Shown here in pieces: positions 26,943 through 34,508 of a stretch of DNA of 64,000 nt; the stretch's first letter is position 1, and the number at the start of each line of letters is the position of its first letter. A program made the translations under genes and the position numbers. The stretch covers positions 1,674,001 through 1,738,000 of the forward strand of contig NZ_CP073714.1 of assembly GCF_023101145.1 (NCBI RefSeq). The letters are read 5' to 3'. This DNA comes from Paenibacillus pabuli. GTDB taxonomy: Bacteria; Bacillota; Bacilli; Paenibacillales; Paenibacillaceae. Below the pieces are notes generated by a model. It saw only the letters and a list, made by a program, of their open reading frames with translations. It did not search any database and had not been told where the DNA came from.

Positions 26943-27641
26943 TTAGGCTCTGTAAGCGTGAAGTCCTGCACCAAGCATGTGAAAGCTTGGAAATAACGTC
27001 TTCATGGACATTGAGGTTGGTACCAGTCCATCCGCAGCGGAGGCGCTGACGGTATGCCATTCATGCTCCAGGTCTGCGGCCAGGCGAACCAACAGGTCCT
27101 GGGTTGTATCTGTGTTAAGAGGTATCACTTTGGAGGCTTCGGTTATGCAAGCACTCATGGCTGAATGCAGATAACCAAGGACCGCCTCCTCGACAGGGAT
27201 TTCGAGGTGGTGGTTAATCCAGGCGTGAACGGTGGAGAGGCAGCCAACGGATTCATACTTAGCCAGGGTTTGTTCCAGATGGCTAAAATCAATCCATGGG
27301 TGGAGTGCGCGAGCTAGTTTAATCAGTCGTTTGCCCATGGTGGAGGCATGTTCTCTGAGGTTCACGGGGGTGCGCTGGACATGAACGAGTTTGTCGATGA
27401 GGGCTGTACGCCACGCGTCATTATGATCTGCTGCGGTGTATATACCTTTAATCGCCATACCTTCCAGACGCACAATGCTGGGGTGCAATTGACAGCGCAT
27501 GAAGGATTCGAGGTCTTCAGCGCTTCGAATTGTACCTTCAGCGATATGGGCATCCATACCAAAGGAATGGGTAAACCCTCCGACCTGGATAGAGGAATCA
27601 AGCAGTTTGACATAATCGAGCAGCTTATTCCCACGGTTCAC
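26943..27641 (-). CDS. Orphan UreF paralogue
   Basis: 232 residues, the same length as the cluster UreF. The family core is kept (KLLDYVKLLDSSIQVGGFTHSFGMDA, then HVQRTPVNLREHASTMGKRL and KLARALHPWIDF), yet many residues differ from UreF at 17495. The C-terminal tail differs: the [15 protein letters not shown] UreD-contact end is replaced by MKTLFPSFHMLGAGLHAYRA. GTG 27641 follows AGGAGGCG; a frame to 27686 would run through the nitrogen box. It is monocistronic and carries its own GlnR/TnrA box. The function is presumably urease maturation under another condition or for another partner, which is inference. Confidence 0.85.
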   Translation of the reverse strand: MNRGNKLLDYVKLLDSSIQVGGFTHSFGMDAHIAEGTIRSAEDLESFMRCQLHPSIVRLEGMAIKGIYTAADHNDAWRTALIDKLVHVQRTPVNLREHASTMGKRLIKLARALHPWIDFSHLEQTLAKYESVGCLSTVHAWINHHLEIPVEEAVLGYLHSAMSACITEASKVIPLNTDTTQDLLVRLAADLEHEWHTVSASAADGLVPTSMSMKTLFPSFHMLGAGLHAYRA

Positions 27642-27668
27642 AATCTTTCGCCTCCTACGTTCGTTAAA

Positions 27669-27749
27669 TGTTATGTTAAATAACATTTATACTCCTTTTT
27701 AGTTCAACTTATGTTATTAAATCCGAATTATATGATATATATATTCACA
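27669..27749 (-). promoter_or_regulatory. GlnR/TnrA boxes upstream of the second ureF
   Basis: TGTTATGTTAAATAACA (27669-27685) is a perfect TGTNA-N7-TNACA box and reads as one on both strands. A one-mismatch box, TGATATATATATTCACA (27733-27749), lies 64 bases further upstream. A possible minus-strand -35 TTGAAC is at 27707-27702, so the perfect box would cover the -10. Confidence 0.6.
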
Positions 27750-28003
27750 TAATTATCCGCTTTTTGTCAATAGTTTCTTTGATTTTAAAGGGGGGGTCTA
27801 TTTGATGTGACTATATATTACTTAATGAGTTATATTTTAAAAAGGATGTGAAGGATTGTAATACAAATAAAGTAGAGAGATAAGTCTAATCGGGTATAAA
27901 AAAGGATATCAAATTTAATCATATGCATTTCGTAGGAGAAAATGATGAGATCATACGATATATGGTGGGGAAAGCGCATTTAAACTGATATGAAGAAAAA
28001 TGC
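27750..28003. other. AT-rich intergenic stretch
   Basis: No gene or clear signal is visible. A 12-codon frame after TAGGAGAAA near 27940 is too short to support. Confidence 0.4.
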
Positions 28004-28032
28004 TTTACTTTTAAACATGAAGCGGGTATAAT
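28004..28032 (+). promoter_or_regulatory. Sigma-A promoter of the second tRNA-Leu
   Basis: TTTACT (28004-28009), 17 bases, TATAAT (28027-28032); the tRNA begins 29 bases later. Confidence 0.75.
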
Positions 28033-28060
28033 CAATTCTGTTGCCGATTATTTACGACAT

Positions 28061-28143
28061 GCGGTCGTGGTGGAATGGCAGACACGCTATCTTGAGGGGG
28101 TAGTGGGTGTATACCCGTGGAGGTTCGAGTCCTCTCGACCGCA
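28061..28143 (+). tRNA. tRNA-Leu (GAG), second copy
   Basis: Base for base the same as 15025-15107 over the whole tRNA. Identity outside it is limited to two bases before and three after. It has its own promoter and terminator. Confidence 0.96.
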
Positions 28144-28158
28144 TCATAAAGAACGTTT

Positions 28159-28200
28159 AAAGAAGAAGCTTCCCATGCGGGAAGCTTCTTCTTTGTTTTT
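28159..28200 (+). terminator. Terminator after the second tRNA-Leu
   Basis: Perfect 16-base-pair stem (28159-28174 with 28179-28194) around ATGC, followed by a T-rich tail. Confidence 0.92.
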
Positions 28201-28220
28201 TAGAGTTTAAATGAGTAGAC

Positions 28221-28284
28221 AAAAAAGGTCATCCGTTTACCGCGGTTGCATGTTCATTTTGTCTGCGGGAGTCGGATGGCCTTT
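28221..28284 (-). terminator. Terminator of the glutathione peroxidase gene
   Basis: On the minus strand AAAGGCCATCCG (28284-28273) pairs with CGGATGACCTTT (28235-28224) and runs into TTTTTT. Confidence 0.8.
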
Positions 28285-28289
28285 GCTTG

Positions 28290-28766
28290 TTATTTGAGCA
28301 ATGCTTTGATGTCTGCTTCGATTTTATCAGGTGTTGTTTGGGGGGCATACCGTTTCAGAACACGTCCGTTCTGATCCACAAGGAATTTGGTGAAGTTCCA
28401 TTTGATGGCTTTGGAGCCTAGTACGCCCGGTGCTTCTTTGGTAAGGTGCTGGAATAGAGGGTGAGCGCTTGAACCATTTACATCGATCTTCTCAAACATT
28501 GGGAAGCTGACACCATAGTTCATCTGACAGAACTCGGCAATATCGTCAGAAGAACCTTTTTCCTGTGCAAACTGGTTGCTTGGAAAACCAAGAACTTCAA
28601 ATGGGGAGTCTTTAAATTTGTCCTGGAGTTCTTGCAGACCTTTGAATTGAGGTGTGAGGCCGCATTGACTTGCTGTATTCACGATAAGCAGTACTTTGTC
28701 ACGATAGTTGGACATTTCGACTTCCTGACCGCGAAGGGTGTTTACTTTGTAGTCGTAGACTGACAT
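28290..28766 (-). CDS. Glutathione-peroxidase-family thiol peroxidase
   Basis: 158 residues; reduces hydroperoxides, in bacteria usually with thioredoxin. The peroxidatic cysteine is Cys35 in VNTASQCGLTPQ. The catalytic glutamine is in GFPSNQFAQE and the tryptophan in IKWNFTKFLVD, so the active site is complete and uses Cys rather than selenocysteine. ATG 28766 follows GGAGGCG. Homologue of B. subtilis BsaA. Monocistronic with its own promoter and terminator. Confidence 0.94.
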   Translation of the reverse strand: MSVYDYKVNTLRGQEVEMSNYRDKVLLIVNTASQCGLTPQFKGLQELQDKFKDSPFEVLGFPSNQFAQEKGSSDDIAEFCQMNYGVSFPMFEKIDVNGSSAHPLFQHLTKEAPGVLGSKAIKWNFTKFLVDQNGRVLKRYAPQTTPDKIEADIKALLK

Positions 28767-28801
28767 GAAAATCGCCTCCATTTCATATTCTTCTACCTTC
28801 T

Positions 28802-28830
28802 ATTATATTTATTGCAATTAAATATTGCAA
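28802..28830 (-). promoter_or_regulatory. Sigma-A promoter of the peroxidase gene
   Basis: On the minus strand TTGCAA (28830-28825), 17 bases, TATAAT (28807-28802). A second TTGCAA at 28812-28817 makes an inverted repeat across the spacer, possibly an operator. Confidence 0.65.
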
Positions 28831-29137
28831 AATTAATATTGTTTTTTTATCTCAATTTAGACCTGACATGTATGATCTGTGACTGATTTACTGTTCAAAT
28901 TTCGCTAAAGAGAGAATTAGAGAGCTTTGAAGAGATGGGTAGCGAATGGATGTGTTGTAAGCGCTATTATTGATGTGAAATGGCAAAAATCCGTCGATTC
29001 GGTGATCTGCTCAGACTTTACACCAATATGGCACGGGTGTATGATTCATATCGTAATTCCAATTAAATTAAATTTTACATGAAAAACGAAACAAACGATG
29101 ATATCGCTCTGATTATTGAAAATAAAGGAACGATGTT
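28831..29137. other. Intergenic region before the riboswitch
   Basis: It must contain the promoter of the riboswitch transcript; I could not pin it down. No gene is visible. Confidence 0.4.
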
Positions 29138-29310
29138 TTAATCGCTGAGTTTCCATTCATTCATGGGTGGGAAACGGGGGAACCAACAGGATGAACTGTT
29201 CAGAACAGTAGGCATCCATGGGGTGAATTTTCCGGTGACAGCCGGAAATAGGGCGACTCTCGCGCCCGAATCCGTCAGCTAACCTCGTAAGCGTTAAAGG
29301 GAGAGGCAAC
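29138..29310 (+). ncRNA. c-di-AMP riboswitch (ydaO/yuaA type)
   Basis: Conserved blocks of the ydaO class appear in order: AATCGCTGAGTTTCC, CGGGGGAACCAA, GGGGTGAATTTTCCGG, AGGGCGACTCTCGCGCCCG, AATCCGTCAGCTAACC and TCGTAAGCGTTAAAGGGAG. This class binds cyclic di-AMP and turns genes off when the nucleotide is high, mostly for potassium uptake and wall hydrolases. An intrinsic terminator follows at 29355-29396, so control is by transcription termination. Confidence 0.93.
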
Positions 29311-29354
29311 AAGCCGTACGCTGGTTCATAGTGTCTTTTTGCTATGGATTATTG

Positions 29355-29396
29355 AAGAAGCGTCCGGGAGGCCTTGGTCCCCCACGCTTCTTTTTT
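29355..29396 (+). terminator. Expression-platform terminator of the riboswitch
   Basis: AAGAAGCGT (29355-29363) pairs with ACGCTTCTT (29384-29392), loop GC-rich, followed by TTTTTT. It lies between the aptamer and the regulated gene. Confidence 0.85.
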
Positions 29397-29425
29397 GTTG
29401 TCTTTTCACGCCAAGGGAGGAACGA

Positions 29426-29824
29426 ATGATGGATAAAGAGATGATCTTAGTAACTGCTCCTAATGAAGCAGGACGTAAATTTATCAAATTGCTGATGTAC
29501 AAAAAAATGCCGTTTGCCGTTCTGACCAATAGTGCAGGGGAAGAGCGCAGACTCCGGAGAATCGGTGTGGAGCATGTCATTCGCATGAACACGGCTGCTG
29601 CTCAGAAATGGTTTTTGCCTCAAGGCAGTGTCGGCAATGTTTTTATTTTTGAAAATAGCTTAAACCTGACCTGTCGATATTTGCAGATCTGCCGCTCCTG
29701 GACATCCAAGTCCTTGTGTGTTATTACGGAACAAAGCCACCCCAAAGGGATCTATCGGGGAATGGGAGCAGACCGTATTGTATATTCCTTGAATGGGGAA
29801 GTGGGGTTTCTGCTTAATGGCTAG
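29426..29824 (+). CDS. Small Rossmann-like protein under c-di-AMP riboswitch control
   Basis: 132 residues from ATG 29426 after GGGAGGAACG (a second ATG follows directly). No family is recognised with certainty. The order ILVTAP, helix, FAVLTNSAGEERRLRRIGVEHVI, NVFIFENS, CVITEQ and GMGADRIVYS alternates strands and helices like a Rossmann fold. The closing GADRIVYS...GEVGF recalls RCK/TrkA-N domains of potassium transport regulators. The usual GxGxxG nucleotide loop is absent. Given the riboswitch, a role in potassium or osmotic balance is inferred. Confidence 0.75.
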   Translation: MMDKEMILVTAPNEAGRKFIKLLMYKKMPFAVLTNSAGEERRLRRIGVEHVIRMNTAAAQKWFLPQGSVGNVFIFENSLNLTCRYLQICRSWTSKSLCVITEQSHPKGIYRGMGADRIVYSLNGEVGFLLNG

Positions 29825-29845
29825 TGGCTAGTACTATTCCTGTGA

Positions 29846-29874
29846 TTGATCCAGTGTCAGCCGCCTGTTATAAT
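29846..29874 (+). promoter_or_regulatory. Sigma-A promoter upstream of the HAD gene
   Basis: TTGATC (29846-29851), 17-base spacer, perfect TATAAT (29869-29874). Confidence 0.75.
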
Positions 29875-29900
29875 TGAAATCATATATAAACGGAAACTTG

Positions 29901-29935
29901 AGGAGACTCATGCATGTTGGTGGGTCTTCTTTTTT
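29901..29935 (+). terminator. Intrinsic terminator just after that promoter
   Basis: AGGAGACTCA (29901-29910) pairs with TGGGTCTTCT (29921-29930) with two wobbles, then TTTTT. It ends the transcript of the preceding gene or forms an attenuator about 50 bases before the HAD gene. Confidence 0.7.
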
Positions 29936-29986
29936 ATGGTTTGGGAAATAGGGATAATTTCCTGTGGCTAACGAGGAGGAATAAGC

Positions 29987-30679
29987 GTGCCGGATGTACG
30001 TGGAATACAATGGTTGTTCTTTGATGTGGGGGATACACTCGTGGACGAGTGGGAGCCGGTAGATGATATTATCGGTCAGTTCGTTCGTGAAGCTTGTGCG
30101 CTTGGTTATCAGGTGGAGATGCAGACGGTGCGAGAACTATTTGCTGCCTCCTACCGAAATTACGAGCAATGGCCGATGAAATTGGCTATTCGTACCCTTA
30201 TCAGCGATGAGGGGCACCGGGAACAGATACAGGAGAAGCTGAAGTTCCGCAAAGAGCTTGAGCGTCCCTTCCCGTCCGCCGAGGCAGTTCTCCAGACGTT
30301 GTCGCAGCACTTTAAGATTGGTATCATTGCCAATCAAAGTCCGGGAACGGAAAGTAGGCTGAATAGCTACGGCTTGCGCAAGTATGTGGATGTGCTGGCC
30401 TGTTCAGCTGAAGAAGGGGTGTCCAAGCCTGACCCTGAATTGTATGCAGTAGCGTTGAAACAGGCGGGATGTAAACCCGAGGAAGCGGTCATGATCGGCG
30501 ACCGGATTGATAATGATATTATTCCGGCCAAGAAGCTGGGTATGCACACAATTCGGATTTTACAGGGTTATGGCAGGTTTCAGCCTGAGCTTGCGGATGC
30601 AGAGCGTCCAGACTGGACGATTGAATCACTGGAGGAACTTCTTCCATTGTTATTGGTTACTCAAAATTCAGACAACTGA
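29987..30679 (+). CDS. HAD-family hydrolase
   Basis: 230 residues. Motif I is FFDVGDTLVDEWE (nucleophile Asp14, then Asp18 replaced in context by GDT), with IIANQS as motif II, GVSKPDPELYAVAL for the lysine and MIGDRIDNDIIPAKKLGM for motif IV. The alpha-helical C1 cap between residues 20 and 90 places it with haloacid dehalogenase/phosphoglycolate phosphatase-like enzymes; the substrate is unknown. The start is GTG 29987 behind GAGGAGGA. Confidence 0.88.
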   Translation: MPDVRGIQWLFFDVGDTLVDEWEPVDDIIGQFVREACALGYQVEMQTVRELFAASYRNYEQWPMKLAIRTLISDEGHREQIQEKLKFRKELERPFPSAEAVLQTLSQHFKIGIIANQSPGTESRLNSYGLRKYVDVLACSAEEGVSKPDPELYAVALKQAGCKPEEAVMIGDRIDNDIIPAKKLGMHTIRILQGYGRFQPELADAERPDWTIESLEELLPLLLVTQNSDN

Positions 30680-30753
30680 ATGAAGAGTTGTATTAAGAGC
30701 TAATCCGTATGGATTAGGCTGCTGCTCAAACTGTTCAAACTGCTCAAACATAT

Positions 30754-30806
30754 AAAAGGCTGATCATCTCAAGGGATACGTTACTTGAGTTGATCAGCCT
30801 TTTTGA
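30754..30806. terminator. Bidirectional terminator between HAD gene and mntH
   Basis: AAAAGGCTGATCA pairs perfectly with TGATCAGCCTTTT, and an inner CTCAAG/CTTGAG stem extends it. The two genes converge here. Confidence 0.92.
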
Positions 30807-30838
30807 GTTAGACAACATACAGTGTAGTTTCATTTAAA

Positions 30839-32188
30839 CTAGAATAACAGAATGGTCTGGATAATCAGATACACATTCAGGACAACGATCACTCCGGCAA
30901 TGATCCAGGAGATAATTTTGAGCCACAACTTGTTGGCAAAAGCCCCCATGCTTTTTTTGTCACTTGTAAACATGACCAGCGGAATGACCGCAAAGGGCAG
31001 CTGCAGCGAAAGCACAACCTGACTCAGAATTAGAAGTTCTTCTGTTCCGTGCTCTCCGGCAATAGCAGTTACGATAACGGCCGGGATGATCGCGATCAGA
31101 CGTGTAACCAGTCGACGAAGCCACGCCGGAATACGAATGTTCAGGAAACCTTCCATTACAATCTGCCCGGACAGTGTGCCAGTGAGTGTGGAATTCTGAC
31201 CTGAAGCCAGTAGAGCCACACCAAACAGGATGCTTGCAATGGTCGTACCCAGCAGAGGAGTCAACAGATGGTATGCATCTGTAATTTCCGCGACCTGGGT
31301 CATGCCTGCACTATGGAACACGGCGGCTGACACAATCAGGATGGCTGCATTGATGAACAGAGCCAGCGTCAAAGCGATGGTTGAATCCATGGTGGAATAC
31401 CGAATCGCTTCTTTTTTACCTTGAGGTGTCTGTTCAATTTGACGAGTCTGCACGATGGAAGAATGCAGGTACAGATTGTGGGGCATCACGGTTGCACCGA
31501 TAATGCCGATAGCGATGTAGAGCATGGCTGGATTTTGCAAAATTTCGGCACTGGGTACAAAGCCGTGCATGACACCTCCCATATCCGGTTTGGCGAGAAA
31601 GAGGTCAATCCCGAAGCAGAGGGCGATGGTAGCCATCAGCACGATAACGAGCGATTCCAATGCACGAAAGCCTTTATTTTGCAGCAAAAGAATGACTAGC
31701 ACATCGACAGCGGTAATAATGACGCCATATAACATGGGAATGTTGAATAGCAACTTGAGTGCGATAGCTGAACCAATAACCTCGGCAAGGTCGGTAGCTG
31801 CAATCGCCAGCTCACACAATATCCATAACACCATCACGACAGGCATGCTGAATCGTTCGCGGCAGGCTTGCGCCAAATCCCGTCCTGTCACAATCCCGAG
31901 CTTGCCAGCAAGAGACTGCAATACAACAGCCATCAGGTTCGAAATCAGAATTACGGACAATAACGTATAACCGAATTGTGAACCACCCGCAATATCCGTT
32001 GCCCAGTTCCCGGGATCCATATATCCAACGGCAACGAGATAACCTGGTCCAACAAAAGCAAGGAATTTTTTCCACCAAGCAGAGTTCTTAGGCACCTTCA
32101 TGGAGCTATGGGCTTCCCCTAGTGATGGGGCCATGCCTGCAGCCAATGGCTCATTTGAAGGAGTATTGAACGGATTTCTTTTACTCAT
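30839..32188 (-). CDS. mntH: Nramp-type manganese transporter MntH
   Basis: 449 residues with about eleven membrane segments. Proton-coupled uptake of Mn2+. The metal-site motif DPGN is in [16 protein letters not shown], the second one, [10 protein letters not shown], in the middle of the protein. The hydrophilic N-terminus of about 40 residues is typical for Firmicute MntH. ATG 32188 follows GGGTGAT. Monocistronic. Confidence 0.96.
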   Translation of the reverse strand: MSKRNPFNTPSNEPLAAGMAPSLGEAHSSMKVPKNSAWWKKFLAFVGPGYLVAVGYMDPGNWATDIAGGSQFGYTLLSVILISNLMAVVLQSLAGKLGIVTGRDLAQACRERFSMPVVMVLWILCELAIAATDLAEVIGSAIALKLLFNIPMLYGVIITAVDVLVILLLQNKGFRALESLVIVLMATIALCFGIDLFLAKPDMGGVMHGFVPSAEILQNPAMLYIAIGIIGATVMPHNLYLHSSIVQTRQIEQTPQGKKEAIRYSTMDSTIALTLALFINAAILIVSAAVFHSAGMTQVAEITDAYHLLTPLLGTTIASILFGVALLASGQNSTLTGTLSGQIVMEGFLNIRIPAWLRRLVTRLIAIIPAVIVTAIAGEHGTEELLILSQVVLSLQLPFAVIPLVMFTSDKKSMGAFANKLWLKIISWIIAGVIVVLNVYLIIQTILLF

Positions 32189-32343
32189 AATATAATCACC
32201 CGACTTTGAAGTATTGATATTCTATATGAAGAGGAACAGTGTCATTCCTTTGATTAAATGTGAACATTGAAACCAAATGAAACCAAAACCAAGAACATAT
32301 TTAACTGCTTTCGATATGTCTAAACGTTTATGTTGATACTTAC

Positions 32344-32371
32344 ATTGTACTACTTCAATTATTTTTGTCTA
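32344..32371 (-). promoter_or_regulatory. Probable mntH promoter
   Basis: On the minus strand TAGACA (32371-32366), 16 bases, TACAAT (32349-32344). The -35 lies in a poor dyad, TTTTGTCTAGTGCAACTTTT, that might bind MntR; the match is too weak to call. Confidence 0.5.
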
Positions 32372-32536
32372 GTGCAACTTTTGTGTAGGAGGACAAAATT
32401 TAGTGGAGAGTGAATCGTGCCTTAGTATATTACCCAACCCTGAATAAATTACCTGTGTTCATTCCCAATGCATGAAAAAGATAAAGATGTACAAGCTGAA
32501 TAAGGGCCAACAGCGTTTCAAAATGAGCCAGAAGTT

Positions 32537-32549
32537 TAAATTGAATTTA
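32537..32549. promoter_or_regulatory. Possible OhrR-type operator
   Basis: TAAATTGAATTTA is a perfect dyad with a one-base centre, 38 bases before the ohr-like gene, resembling the AT-rich OhrR box. No ohrR gene is next to it. Confidence 0.35.
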
Positions 32550-32586
32550 GGCAGCAAAAAACTTAAAGGTGAAGGAGAGATTCTTA

Positions 32587-33006
32587 ATGGAAGCTTTATA
32601 TACAGCAACAGCGACAGTTAAAGGTGGACGTACAGGTTCGGTGGCTTCTTCGGATGGCGTGCTCAAGCATGATCTGAAAATGCCAAAAGAACTTGGAGGC
32701 TCCGGTGGTGAAGGAACCAATCCTGAGCAGCTCTTCGCAGCTGGATACGGTGCATGTTATGAAAGTGCTCTTGCCAATGTGGCACGCAAAGCGGGCGTGA
32801 AATTGGAGGATGTGGTGGTCACCAGTAATGTATCTATCGGGAAAGACCCGGCGGATGATGGTTTCCAGCTGTCTGTACGTTTGGATGTTAGCATGCCAGG
32901 GGTGGATCACAGTCAAGCAGAAGATCTTGCACGCAAGGCACATGATTTCTGTCCTTACTCCAAAGCAACACGCGGCAATATTGATGTGGTACTTAATGTA
33001 GTTTAA
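32587..33006 (+). CDS. ohr: Organic hydroperoxide resistance protein (Ohr/OsmC family)
   Basis: 139 residues. Ohr reduces organic and lipid hydroperoxides with lipoyl thiols. Both catalytic cysteines are present: Cys57 in AAGYGACYESAL and Cys122 in AHDFCPYSKATRGN. The N-terminus MEALYTATATVKGGR is typical. ATG 32587 follows AAGGAGAG; six residues upstream from 32569 lack a site. The pair of motifs favours Ohr over OsmC. Confidence 0.93.
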   Translation: MEALYTATATVKGGRTGSVASSDGVLKHDLKMPKELGGSGGEGTNPEQLFAAGYGACYESALANVARKAGVKLEDVVVTSNVSIGKDPADDGFQLSVRLDVSMPGVDHSQAEDLARKAHDFCPYSKATRGNIDVVLNVV

Positions 33007-33076
33007 GACCTAACTCGTAGGAGTAAAGGGAACATATAGAGCAAGGTTTCTTTGGATACCTGATGTTCGAGTACAA

Positions 33077-33104
33077 GACCCTGCTGGCCGTCGGCAGGGT
33101 TTTG
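33077..33104 (+). terminator. Terminator after ohr
   Basis: ACCCTGC (33078-33084) pairs with GCAGGGT (33094-33100), followed by TTT. Confidence 0.65.
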
Positions 33105-33211
33105 TAGTTTATAATACAGTTGAGATGCAGGAGATTGCATGTTGAACAGCGTACTATTTTACATAATCTACTCTTGCTTGATGTGATACATTCGAATAAG
33201 GGGGAACGACA

Positions 33212-33457
33212 ATGAGTATTGAAGAGATGATAGAACGACGATTTGTATGCACCAAATGCAGGGGTACGGATTGCAACATTAAGGAAGTATCCATGTCAGG
33301 AGCAGGGCTTAGCAAAATGTTTGATATTCAGCACAATCATTATCTCTTTGTCGCCTGTTCTTCTTGTGGATATGTTGAAGTATTCGATCCGGATGTGTTG
33401 AAAGGAAAAAAACAGGGTCAGGTGGGTACCATTCTTGATATTCTATTTGGCGGGTAA
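33212..33457 (+). CDS. Small zinc-ribbon protein
   Basis: 81 residues. Two CxxC pairs (FVCTKCRGTDC near residue 12, and ACSSCGYVEVF near 48) form a zinc ribbon of the kind annotated as nucleic-acid-binding in Bacillales. Between them is a short hydrophobic region (FDIQHNHYLFVA). The C-terminus VGTILDILFGG is hydrophobic. AAGGGGGAACG precedes ATG 33212. Function unknown. Confidence 0.8.
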   Translation: MSIEEMIERRFVCTKCRGTDCNIKEVSMSGAGLSKMFDIQHNHYLFVACSSCGYVEVFDPDVLKGKKQGQVGTILDILFGG

Positions 33458-33555
33458 ATGTGCGTGAGTTGACATTGAACTAAAATTTCTTTAATATGAC
33501 TTAGTACTGAAAAGTGTCATTGCATGAACCAAATTTGAATTGACAGGTGATATCC

Positions 33556-33834
33556 ATGTCTTATAGACCGCGTATTGCACAATTGCAAGTAGCTAGTAAA
33601 AATGAAAAAGACGGATTGTATGAATTTACAATGAAATTGGTAGACGGTACACAATGCCGTGTATTCTACTCCCATTCCCCGGAATGGAAGATGACCAATA
33701 TCAGCCGTCTGCAGAAAACGCCTTGTCCTGTATGCCGCAAAGACTTCATTTGCAAATGCATGGACCAGTGGGCCGGTGACCTGCACCAACAGATGATTGA
33801 CGACCAATGGATGGAAAAGGCAATTGCTGAGTAA
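33556..33834 (+). CDS. Conserved hypothetical Cys-rich protein
   Basis: 92 residues from ATG 33556, preceded by AGGTGATATCC. A beta-rich N-terminus (RIAQLQVASKNEKDGLYEFTMKL) leads to a metal-binding-like cluster TPCPVCRKDFICKCMDQW. I do not recognise the family. It follows the zinc-ribbon gene by about 100 bases and has its own terminator. Confidence 0.72.
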   Translation: MSYRPRIAQLQVASKNEKDGLYEFTMKLVDGTQCRVFYSHSPEWKMTNISRLQKTPCPVCRKDFICKCMDQWAGDLHQQMIDDQWMEKAIAE

Positions 33835-33850
33835 TTGCCAAAACAGATAC

Positions 33851-33880
33851 GAGCGTGGGCATTGAGCCTGCGCTCTTTTT
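33851..33880 (+). terminator. Terminator
   Basis: GAGCGTGGGC (33851-33860) pairs with GCCTGCGCTC (33866-33875), two wobbles, then TTTTTC. Confidence 0.85.
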
Positions 33881-33979
33881 CTATTTTCCATTACACCTAA
33901 ATAAAATGTAAAAAAGCAACCGGGAAGACTCAAATTGGGTAAGTTACTCTAATAGCACAACTATGAGGAGGCTACGATT

Positions 33980-34402
33980 ATGACAGAAAATCAAATAGAT
34001 CGGCATCAGGGACACCCGATTGTGCTTGTAGACGGAGTTTGTCATTTCTGTCAAGGCTTAACGAAGTGGATTATCAAGCGTGATCCTGAGGGAAAATATC
34101 ATTTTGCATCACTTCAATCGGATGTGGCGAAAAAATTGCTGGAGAAGGGCAATCTGTCCACAGACAGCATGGATACGTTTGTACTGATTGAGGATGGAAA
34201 ATATTATACACGTTCAACCGCTGCACTTCGTCTGGCCAAAGGATTGAAATTCCCCTATCCATTATTGTATGTGTTGATTATTGTACCGAAATTTATTCGA
34301 AATGCCGTATATAATACGGTAGCTCGCAACCGATATCGCTGGTTCGGTAAAGATGAAGCGTGTATGCTGCCTACACCTGAAATTAAGGATCGATTCCTTT
34401 AA
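33980..34402 (+). CDS. DCC-family thiol-disulfide oxidoreductase-like protein
   Basis: 140 residues of the DUF393 family, named for its DxxCxxC motif, here VDGVCHFCQGLTKWI near residue 18. A thioredoxin-like fold is predicted for the family. Further support comes from FASLQSDVAKKLL, TRSTAALRLAKGL and the aromatic tail NRYRWFGKDEACMLPTPEIKDRFL. GAGGAGG precedes ATG 33980. Physiological substrate unknown. Confidence 0.88.
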   Translation: MTENQIDRHQGHPIVLVDGVCHFCQGLTKWIIKRDPEGKYHFASLQSDVAKKLLEKGNLSTDSMDTFVLIEDGKYYTRSTAALRLAKGLKFPYPLLYVLIIVPKFIRNAVYNTVARNRYRWFGKDEACMLPTPEIKDRFL

Positions 34403-34508
34403 GAGGCTGAAGTGTGACATATTGTATCATTGTGGAATGATTGGTAGCGGAAATAATTGGGTAATAACTACGGATCAATTCTATTATGCATTTTGGGAGG
34501 CAAATAAC

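Noticed and set aside
15025..28143. Integrated conjugative element or prophage between the two tRNA-Leu genes
   Set aside because: No integrase, relaxase, excisionase or phage gene is present, and the tRNA flanks do not form extended direct repeats.
32362..32384. MntR operator before mntH
   Set aside because: Only the outer TTG/CAA of the dyad is symmetric, so the match to known MntR boxes is too weak.
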